From Nilaparvata lugens (lineage: Eukaryota > Arthropoda > Insecta > Hemiptera > Delphacidae), in contig NC_052518.1 of NCBI RefSeq assembly GCF_014356525.2, positions 7,148,869 through 7,212,868 of the forward strand: a stretch of 64,000 nucleotides of DNA, written 5' to 3'. A model generated the notes under the pieces. That model worked only from the letters and a program-made list of their open reading frames with translations. It was not told the origin of the DNA and did not search any database. This document shows positions 56,951-64,000 of this stretch, piece after piece. The translations under genes were made by a program, and so were the position numbers. How positions within the stretch are numbered: the first letter of the stretch is position 1; the number at the start of each line of letters is the position of its first letter.

Positions 56951-57411
56951 GTGTGTGTGTGGTGTGTGTGTGTGTGTGTGGTGTGTGTGTTGTGTGTGTG
57001 TGTGTGTATGTGTGTGTGTGTTCCTCTCTTTCTTCCTTCTTTCTCTCTTCCTTTTTCTTTTCTTTCTTTTTCCTTCTTCCCTTACTTCTACCGGAATAAT
57101 CTATGGATTTGGACTGAAAATTCTCAACTGTATTCACTTTTCTCTTCTTCCTTTTGCATAACCCCTTTTACGTACTTAAATTCGAAAGGAGTTCAAGTTT
57201 TATCTTTTTTTTTATTATATTTATTTTTTTTCTTGTTAATTTTTTTCTAAGTTATTGTTTTCTTTTACTATAGTTCATGGTTTATGATGTTGTTTTAGTT
57301 GTAACTTAGAATTGTATGGAGGGTTAAGTGTAAGAGAGGGCCGGCTGCGCCCTAACTTCGCCCTCCTAGGTTTTCAATAAAGCCAGTGATTCAATTGAAT
57401 TCAATTCAATT
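56649..57411 (+). mobile_element. 5'-truncated LINE insertion with 8-bp target duplication
   Basis: Flanked by ATATTCAT on both sides (56641-56648 and 57412-57419). It codes the C-terminal end of a CR1/Jockey-like ORF2 from the first base on (HRTVMFNKSFLVTACSLWN, then SLPAELKL) to a stop at 56863. The 3' untranslated part holds a (TG)n tract at 56882-57020, a pyrimidine-rich stretch, AATAAA at about 57376 and a tail of ATTCA-type units. Insertion into another LINE gives the order of events. Confidence 0.82.
56882..57020. repeat. (TG)n microsatellite
   Basis: About 139 bp of TG with single-base slips, inside the 3' untranslated part of the LINE. The TG-derived open frames are artefacts. Confidence 0.95.
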
Positions 57412-57659
57412 ATATTCATTCTCTCAACATGTCCAAGCCAGCGTATCCGTTGCGGCTTTATGAAACATACAATATCTTCCCTTCCAAGTATACTTATTAT
57501 CTATCTCTTCATTACTTCCAATGACCTTCCTACTTCATTTCCCCAATTACTCATTGACCTAATTATTTCAGCTGTTCTTATGGGCCCCCCATATTCTTCT
57601 AAAGATTTTTCGTCCGAATATGATATTATCCAAATAAAAGAACTTTGAAAATGCCCCTA

Positions 57660-57990
57660 TAGTGAGGTTCACGTTACAATGGCAGTAAGGAAAGATAGCA
57701 AAACAGCGTTGTCGATTCTCTACCTTGCCGCTGCCTAATATAGAGGATAGTTGATATCGGTATATCTGATGTAATATTTACTGTTCATTGTTCAACAATC
57801 AATTTAATTTTAGTCAAGAAAATATATTTTTCAATGATTGAATAAAATGTCTCGTATTTTGTCATATTTCTACATTGTAAAAAACGTCTGGCAACGTTGC
57901 GGAGCTAGAAAAAGATAGCGCTATCTGCTTTGTCGAAGGATAGGCAAGGATAGCAACACCAATGTTAATCAAATACTGTCATTATAGCGT
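57660..57990. repeat. Dispersed repeat (copies near 45840, 47880, 51742)
   Basis: 57690-57735 holds GTTGTCGATTCTCTACCTTG; 57880-57985 holds CTGGCAACGTTGCGGAGC and ACACCAATGTTAATCAAATA. The recurrence of the parts in the same order suggests a single short element family. Class unknown. Confidence 0.55.
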
Positions 57991-58018
57991 GTACTTGACT
58001 ATAGTAAAACGTTTCCAC

Positions 58019-58320
58019 CATAATGAGTTTCCACGTGATAAGTTGATAAGTTTCCACCATAATTCCTTTTATGAAAACCAAACCTTTAAGGAAACTAAGG
58101 TTAAATTTTAACCCTGATTAATTTCACGTGAACCAATCAGAGAAGGCGTTTTTGAAAAGACGGCTTCTCTTATTGGTTCTCGTGAAATTAATTTCGGTTA
58201 AAATTTAACCGGCTGTTGTGCAACCGGGCCTTTTTTCTTAAAAGTTTCCTTAAAGGTTTGGTTTTCATAAAAGGAATTATGGTGGAAACTTATCAACTTA
58301 TCACGTGGAAACTCATTATG
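58019..58320. mobile_element. Foldback element with about 150-bp arms
   Basis: CATAATGAGTTTCCACGTGA starts the left arm at 58019, and its complement ends the right arm at 58320. The arms stay paired through TTCCACCATAATTCC, AAACCAAACCTTTAAGG, GTTAAATTTTAACC and CACGTGAACCAAT to the centre at about 58170. The right arm has an extra piece around GGCTGTTGTGCAACCGGGCC that the left arm lacks. GGTTAAATTTTAACC with GCCCGGTTGCACAACAGCC looks like the terminus of a separate MITE family. Confidence 0.75.
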
Positions 58321-58505
58321 TTGTGCAATCGTCACTAGGTATTGGTCGAGTATGTCCTCTCCGTGTCCCTCACGGTTGTGCGTGGGTAATGGAAAGTATG
58401 GAATTGATGAGATGATCAAGCGTCCATGCAATCGGCGGGACTCGAACCCACAAACTCGGCGGTGCGCTAGCAGGCCGAAGTTTGTAACGCTCCTTAAAAC
58501 TCAAA
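58321..58505 (-). mobile_element. tRNA-derived SINE candidate, minus strand
   Basis: The minus strand reads TTCGGCCTGCTAGCGCA, CCGCCGAGTTTGTGG and then GGTTCGAGTCCCGCC (58448-58434), a good box B with the T-arm. A body of about 110 bp follows, to GTGACGATTGCACAA. The box A half is weak. The tRNA-like half cannot fold as a complete tRNA, so it is a SINE head rather than a tRNA gene. It abuts the foldback element. Confidence 0.5.
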
Positions 58506-58677
58506 TTAGGGTGTCCAGGTCATTTCCAGAGAAAACCGGGGCACTTTTCATCTCCACCTCCTAGACCCCCCCCTCAAGTTTCACCCCTACCTGAGAATGG
58601 CGTTCATTCATAAAAAGGTCCAAATATTTATATAAAAATACAGTTTTAAACAGTACAATTATCAGTATAATGAACAG

Positions 58678-58795
58678 TATAGTTATCTACAGTTATTACA
58701 GATTGCTTTTTTCATATCATATGAAAAATGTGTATATGTGTACATTTTTCATATAATATGAAAAAAGCAATCTGTAATAACTGTAGATAATTATA
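58678..58795. repeat. Long hairpin, 54-bp arms
   Basis: Arms 58678-58731 and 58742-58795 pair with two or three mismatches around a 10-nt loop. The right arm corresponds to the 5' part of the ORF at 5822-5514, so the hairpin arose by an inverted duplication of that sequence. Confidence 0.8.
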
Positions 58796-58893
58796 TTGTT
58801 ATGCATCTACATAAATTGACGGAGCTTTGGACATATCAATGTCCATTCTTCGGAAACAATATTCAAAATATCCTCACCACTAACTCTCTACCG
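58757..58893 (+). pseudogene. Diverged fragment of the 5.5-kb unknown ORF
   Basis: Reads YIVMHLHKLTELWTYQCP then FFGNNIQNILTTNSLP, matching the minus-strand ORF at 5822-5514 residue by residue with a few changes. The start region has a stop (TGA at 58757-58759 in that frame) and the match ends at about 58893, so it is a broken partial copy. Confidence 0.6.
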
Positions 58894-58899
58894 GAACGT

Positions 58900-59235
58900 A
58901 AATTTCATTAATTAAACTAAGGATTTATTTATTAATGGAAATATTGTAAAAGTTTTAATTAATATGAATATTTAAGAGAAAAAAAACAGAAAATTGATAA
59001 AGTAAAATAATTATATAGGTAGATAAGATCAAATTATTGATTAATAAAATGAAGTAGGCTGAAAGTGGATCAGGGTAATCAACTTTCAGTAATATACAGC
59101 AGTATGCAGTGGATAATTAAAAAGTGGATAATACAGAACGATTGGAAAATTCAGCAACTGCAAGCCACATGATTATAAATAGTGAAAATGACAACCTCGC
59201 CTCGAATAATCCAAGCAGTGTTCCATCACAGCCTT
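58900..59235. other. No feature recognised
   Basis: AT-rich, no motif or repeat partner seen. Confidence 0.4.
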
Positions 59236-59239
59236 TCTA

Positions 59240-59478
59240 GAGGCAATCAGCTGCTTGCGTTTGAAATAATTCAGTCAAATACCTTGTAAATTTCCAGCCT
59301 TCAGCATACGATTTGGTACACAATGCATGCATACCATGCAGCCGCTCTCCTAACTTTAAAATTCCTTGGAGACCAAAATACGCTGAGTGAATTTTCAGTT
59401 GTAAGAGTGTTGCTTGAAGCTTTACCTGCGCAAATTATCCCACAAGCATTACCTCCACCATATAACTGACAGGGAGAC
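59240..59478 (+). pseudogene. Coding-like fragment of unknown identity
   Basis: One plus-strand frame reads like protein: QLLAFEIIQSNTL, a TAA stop, then YHAAALLTLKFLGDQNTL and VVRVLLEALPAQIIPQAL to a TGA. Base composition is higher in GC than the flanks. Past the LINE insertion, the same strand has another readable stretch at 60399-60552. No family recognised; a decayed host exon or processed copy is possible. Confidence 0.25.
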
Positions 59479-59512
59479 TATTGTTCTTCTTCCGACTCAT
59501 CTTTGAATTTGA

Positions 59513-60387
59513 ATATAATATATGACATATGTATTTACTATTATTTTTAAAGCAGTTATGTAGGAGTCGGGGATGAGCAATACCAAAGTTAATTAGATTT
59601 CTTGTATTATGAGTATGAGCTAAATTATTGAAAATGAAGTGTTTGTTGTAGTATATGTAATTCATTAAAACACGTATGTAAAGCTGTCTAATATTAAAAA
59701 CTTGAAACTCTTATCTTGTTTACCAAGAGTTTCAAGTTTTTAATATTAGACAGCTTTACATACGTGTTTTAATGAATTACATATACTACAACAAACACTT
59801 CATTTTCAATAATTTAGCTCATACTCATAATACAAGAAATCTAATTAACTTTGGTATTGCTCATCCCCGACTCCTACATAACTGCTATAAAAATAATAGT
59901 AAATACATATGTCATATATTATATAGAAACGTTCCCAATCATTTAAAACAGTCTGAAAATTACAGTATTAACACCTACAAGCAACATTTGAGTAGATGGT
60001 TATTAGAAATTGGCAGGGATGCTGCAGAGCAACTGATTCAATCCGCCTTCTTATTCAGAACTTAGTGAATTTGCCATTTATAATGATTAAGTATAGCCTT
60101 TAAGCTACTATTTATATATTTGTCTATATATACTTATTACCAGTATGGAATTTCATTGTGTGCAATTCATATTCTCGATTATCTGATGAATGTTAGTTGA
60201 TTCAATTGAAATAGTTTTAATTATATGTACAAAACATGAGAACATATTGTCAATCAACTTGAAAGAACTCACTCTCCACTCACAGACTCAAGTCTTTGTG
60301 GAGAGTATTCACTGTTAAATGTGTTAATGAATTTCATGAATTTGTATTATGTTTTGTGAATAAAAATTTATTTGATTTGATTTTTGA
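59513..60387 (+). mobile_element. LINE 3' end with 200-bp inverted duplication at its 5' side
   Basis: Left arm 59513-59712 is a near-perfect inverse of right arm 59725-59924, with a 12-nt spacer. The right arm is the start of a plus-strand LINE fragment that codes VFNIRQLYIRVLMNYIYYNK, HTHNTRNLINFGIAHPRLLH, then NVPNHLKQSENYSIN and a stop at 60063. The untranslated part ends with AATAAAAATTTATTTGATTT and TTTGAT units. TTTGAATTTGA occurs on both sides (59502-59512 and 60388-60398) and may be the target duplication, though the tail mimics it. Confidence 0.85.
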
Positions 60388-60398
60388 TTTGAATTTGA

Positions 60399-60552
60399 TA
60401 GAGCAGCCAAACTTTATATTAGACCAACACTACCAAAAGAACTCACGGCTGAAAGTTTTCTGAAATCACTGCTGTTTGCTGGAGTAAACAAAAAAAATAG
60501 CCTACATGTCACAACAGTTCTGGATGACTCGTGGAACACACGACAAAACTGA
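60399..60552 (+). pseudogene. Coding-like fragment of unknown identity
   Basis: A frame without ATG reads DRAAKLYIRPTLPKELTAES then FLKSLLFAGVNKKNSLH and VTTVLDDSWNTRQN before a stop. It directly follows the LINE tail. It may belong with 59240-59478 before the insertion, but the two stretches are not in the same frame once the insertion is removed. Unknown family. Confidence 0.22.
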
Positions 60553-60559
60553 CTTGACT

Positions 60560-61036
60560 TGAAATAATAGAGTGTAGGGGACCCGATATTCTAATAATTG
60601 AAGAGTGATGGTATTATCATGGTATCAAATATAGAAGAGACGAATAAACATAGATTTTTTCAATGGATTAGACAAAAAAATCATATGAAAGAAAGTCATC
60701 TGCACTTATAAAGCAGAAGCAACATCAACCTATCTTTCATTTTTGAGAATGAAATCAATGAGTAAATATAGCACTTATTATCTTTCCTCAATGATGAAAT
60801 ACAAAATGATTATCAAGTAATTCCAATAAATTCAATGAAATGATCACAAGTTTAGAAATGTGAAGACAGTTTTGTCATAAATATGATCTGGAATAAAGTT
60901 TATCTCCGATTTCTGGTCATTATCGCAAAGTTTTAATAGAACAGCTTTGGAACACGCAGCAGATCGATGACGCAGAACGCAGTGCAATTCTTCTATACAG
61001 ACGTATGGAATGTAATCAGATTATAATCGTAAAAAT
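60560..61036. other. No feature recognised
   Basis: AT-rich sequence up to the next (CA)n-bearing element. Confidence 0.4.
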
Positions 61037-61712
61037 CTGGTGTGGCGCACTCACACAACTTTCCTTGCCGTTATGAAAATTGATCACCTGACGCTAGTGT
61101 TCCCGCGCATCTCAAGTCTACTATTCAAAGATTTGAGCCAGCTGGTGACAGGGCAATAACGCTGGAGACATACATGAGGTCTGCTATCTCTTCATAGTGA
61201 ATAATTTAATAGAATCAACAATAATTTGCAATTGAATAATCACATTTTCTCGAATTTAAAGCTTATTTTCAATTTTAGGTGAAAATGACACTGAACATTA
61301 ATTGTAGAGATTTTCATGCTCAATCTACTCCACTTGATTTTTTTCGTTTCAATTTTATCTGAAGCCTGATTCAATCTATCTGGAATCTATCGGGAATCTA
61401 TCTGCATTGATGGAGCGAAGCTCCTGAAATTTTTACAGATATGGGACTTGTGGCAGTTGATAGAGCTTATCGATGATTATTTTAGGTATGAATTTGATCA
61501 AAATCGTTGGAGCTGTTTTCGAGAAAATTGCAGAAAACCCTGTTTTTGACAACATTTTCGCCATTTTAGCCGCCATTTTGAATTGCATCAGATCGAAATT
61601 GTTCGTGTCGGATACTTATATCGTAAGGACCTTAAGTTCCAAATTTCAAGTCATTCCGTTAATTGGGAGATGAGATATCGTGTACACAGACGCACATACA
61701 CTCACCACACAC

Positions 61713-61758
<46 letters not shown>

Positions 61759-61782
61759 ACACACACACACACAACACACACA

Positions 61783-61859
<77 letters not shown>

Positions 61860-61894
61860 CACACACACACACACACACACAACACACACACACA

Positions 61895-61936
<42 letters not shown>

Positions 61937-61954
61937 CACACCACACACACACAC

Positions 61955-61996
<42 letters not shown>

Positions 61997-62161
61997 ACAC
62001 AACACACACACACCACACACACATACAGACCAATACCCAAAAACCACTTTTTTGGACTCAGGGGACCTTGAAACGTATAGAAATTTAGAAATTGGGGTAC
62101 CTTAATTTTTTTCGGAATGCAATACTTTCCTTATCTATGGTAATAGGGCAAGGAAAGTAAA
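61037..62161. mobile_element. (CA)n-bearing element family, copy 2
   Basis: Starts TCTGGTGTGGCGCACTCACA, ends AGGGCAAGGAAAGTAAAA. Shares with copy 3 TCACATTTTCTC, AAGCTCCTGAAATTTTTACA, AAATTTCAAGTCATTCCGTT and ATACAGACCAATACCCAAAA. It has one AGCTCCTG unit only. The (CA)n is about 325 bp (61702-62026). No protein coding; CA-derived frames are artefacts. Confidence 0.75.
61702..62026. repeat. (CA)n microsatellite, about 325 bp
   Basis: Near-pure CA with CAAC and ACCA slips, located in copy 2 exactly where copy 3 has a short CACACTCACAAACATACAG and copy 1 about 85 bp. Confidence 0.95.
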
Positions 62162-62164
62162 ATG

Positions 62165-62764
62165 ATTTGAATGGAAAGACAGACTTACTATAAGATTCCA
62201 GCATTTTGGTTGAAAACTAGTTCAAAAACGTTTATGTTTCGACAACACTTTTAATTGAACATGATTATAAAATTATGAATGGAGTTCATAGCATTATTGT
62301 AAGAATGGACAATGAAATATTCTAGTTCTATAGGAGAAGCTAGTTCATGGTGTTCACTTTCAACATAGAGAAAAGATAACGTGAATTTCAGTTACTAATT
62401 GTATCGGTGGTCTCTGTTTTCAACTTCCCAGTGAAGTAAAGTTTTTGAAAAGCTGAGTTGTTTACTTTAGAAAGGAAGGTCTGATCGATGCAAGCCTGAT
62501 CTAGGCTGCCATCAAATCGTCAACAATCAACTTTCATAGTTACTTATAGGACTAGCAGCATTCTGCTACAGATCATCTCTCAGTTCACCCACTGTGAGAT
62601 TCAAATTCACTCCCAATTATCAGCAATCGTTGAGCAATAAATTACTTCAAAACCTCACATTCAACCATTGCTTTCTTCTATGTTTAGTCTTGAAGCATCT
62701 AAATTTGAAAATCTACTTTGTGAAAATATTTGAGGACTGAAAATTTTCTGAATTGAAGAACTAC
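62165..62764. other. No feature recognised
   Basis: Unremarkable AT-rich sequence. Confidence 0.4.
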
Positions 62765-62935
62765 AACACTTGTACTATTTCGGACTATGTGTTACGTTAT
62801 CTTAATTTGGGAGAGGAATAGCACAAGGTTACCTTATTTTTCCTCTCCCTATAATTTCTATAATGTACTGATTGTATAAATGAATAATTTCTTTAATGTA
62901 CTGATTGTATAAATGAATAAAGAATGAAGAGAGAC
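62765..62935 (+). repeat. Retroelement-like 3' end with duplicated tail
   Basis: 62770-62835 is the inverse of 51475-51570. It ends with two tandem copies of about 32 bp containing TAATGTACTGATTGTATAAA then TGAATAA. It looks like the 3' end of a LINE without its coding part. Confidence 0.5.
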
Positions 62936-63321
62936 TGATTTGACAATCGAATAAAGGAAAATTGAATAATAAATTTTGCTGCCAGTTCAATTATAGCTGT
63001 AATGGATTGGGCGTTTTGATTAGAGTCGCAATCTAAAAGCTGTGTATGAGATATTGACAAGATTCTACTTATTTGGGAGGCCTTAATATCAGTATTGATG
63101 AAATAAGTTGATATTATGATTATTATTGACTATAAAACTTGGAAATGGTTGAATTTTCTTATTGAATACATTGAAAAGTCAGACATGTAAACTAAAACGA
63201 AAACTAATTATTATTGAAGATACAACTTGGAAATGGTTGAATGCTTTTCTCTGAGTGAACTAAGGGATGATCTGTAGCTTTATTGAAAAGTGAGACATGT
63301 AAACTAGAACAAAATCTGAAA
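62936..63321. other. Unassigned, with a local duplication
   Basis: ACTTGGAAATGGTTGAAT occurs at about 63138 and 63226, and TGAAAAGT.AGACATGTAAACTA at 63171 and 63283, so about 90-110 bp is duplicated with divergence. Confidence 0.5.
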
Positions 63322-64000
63322 ATCTGGTGTGGCGCACTCACACAACTTTCCTTGCCGTTATGAAAGTTCCCATTACAATTTGAAATTGATCAGCTGACAA
63401 GATCAACTCTGCTATCTCTTCCAGTGAATGATTTAATAGAATCAACAACAGTTGCCTCTCTCATTAGGTTTGCATCTCAATAATCACATTTTCTCTAATT
63501 TCGAGCTTATTATCAATTTTAGGTGAAAATGTTACAAGGCATTAATTGTAGAGATTCTTATGCTGAATCTTTTTCACTTGGAATTTTCCGTTTAAATTGC
63601 ATATGAAGCCTGAAAATTGGAAATCTAAAATCAAACTTTGCATAGATGGGGCGGAGCTCCTGAAATTTTTACAGATATGGGACTTGTAACAGTTGATAGA
63701 CCTTATCAATGACTATTTCAGGTATAAATTTGGTCAACATCTTTGGAGCCGTTTTTAATAAAATCGCGAAAAACCCCGTTTTTTGACATCATTTTCGCAA
63801 TTCTATCCGCCATGTTGAATTGCATTTGATCGAAATTGTTCGTGTCGGATCCTTATAGTGTAAGGACCTCGAATTCCAAATTTCAAGTCATTCCGTTAAT
63901 TGGGAGACGAGATATCGTGTACACAGACACTCACACACTCACAAACATACAGACCAATACCCAAAAACCACTGTTTTGGACTCAGGTGACCTTGAAACGT
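63322..64000. mobile_element. (CA)n-bearing element family, copy 3, cut by window end
   Basis: Starts TCTGGTGTGGCGCACTCACA and follows copy 2 with scattered differences to CTTGAAACGT at the window edge. The CA position is not expanded (63925-63950). Confidence 0.75.

Larger units (their letters stand above)
56485..57480 (-). pseudogene. LINE reverse transcriptase C-terminus, split by another LINE
   Basis: Two minus-strand pieces. 57480-57412 codes EDIVCFIKPQRIRWLGHVERM. 56648-56485 codes RPRRRWLEDVERDLRVLG and DRVRWKGIVMEAKVRIGL, then a stop. Together they are the H-V-x-R-M ... R-W-L-x-D-V-x-x-D-L ... W-x-x-I-V-x-x-A-K block found at the end of many insect LINE ORF2 proteins. The plus-strand LINE at 56649-57411 lies between them. 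After its removal the frame still shifts by one and the linker is short, so there was damage besides the insertion. Confidence 0.78.

Noticed and set aside
58434..58505. tRNA gene on the minus strand
   Set aside because: Good box B and T-arm but no complete acceptor stem or credible box A; followed by a non-tRNA body, so a SINE head is more likely.
61583..62105. Long open frames rich in His-Thr or Cys-Val
   Set aside because: They translate a (CA)n tract; all frames are open there by composition. The same holds at 7615-7904, 55620-55878 and 56826-57250.

Overview
The window is repeat-dense, AT-rich eukaryotic DNA. It has no prokaryotic gene packing, operons or ribosome binding sites. Non-LTR retrotransposons with AATAAA or short-repeat tails, a Ty3/gypsy remnant, TA-, TAA- and 8-bp-TSD DNA elements, many foldback MITEs and long (CA)n tracts all point to an arthropod. 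The element types and general texture would fit a hemipteran such as a planthopper, but that is recollection and was not tested. I found no intact host gene, rRNA or tRNA gene that I would defend.

Layout. 1-8 kb: a dispersed repeat split by a TA-flanked MITE, a decayed two-ORF LINE on the minus strand, an unknown ORF, a 21-bp tandem repeat and a (CA)n tract. 8-13 kb: a decayed gypsy pol whose integrase is split in frame by a 2.28-kb TGT...ACA insertion. 13-20.4 kb: an old, broken copy of the array unit, interrupted by a LINE and by a 3.74-kb TIR element with TAA target duplications. 20.4-38.1 kb: the main structure, a head-to-tail array of 5.3-5.9 kb units (three full, one partial, then a degenerate remnant to about 39.3 kb). 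39-46 kb: foldback MITEs, a probable hAT element and a promoter-like patch. 46-47.4 kb: the 3' end of an R4/Dong-type LINE next to a (TAA)n tract. 48-54 kb: diverged tandem repeats and LINE 3' ends. 54-64 kb: three copies of a (CA)n-bearing element family, nested LINEs, tRNA-like SINEs and a LINE fragment with 200-bp inverted arms.

What may be new is the 20-38 kb array. Each unit carries, on the minus strand, short sequences bounded by AG...GT splice-like signals. Three of them (here E, I1 and I2) look homologous to each other, and boxes C and G between them are also duplicated, so the unit seems to have grown from a smaller exon-plus-spacer module. Full copies also hold a GC-rich, CpG-rich patch of about 550 bp that stands out from the AT-rich surroundings. 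Frameshifts in some copies argue that at least part of the array is non-functional.

The TE insertions give a relative history: the array sequence existed before the LINE at 13.4-15.7 kb and the TIR element at 15.8-19.6 kb, because the uninterrupted site survives in the younger units.
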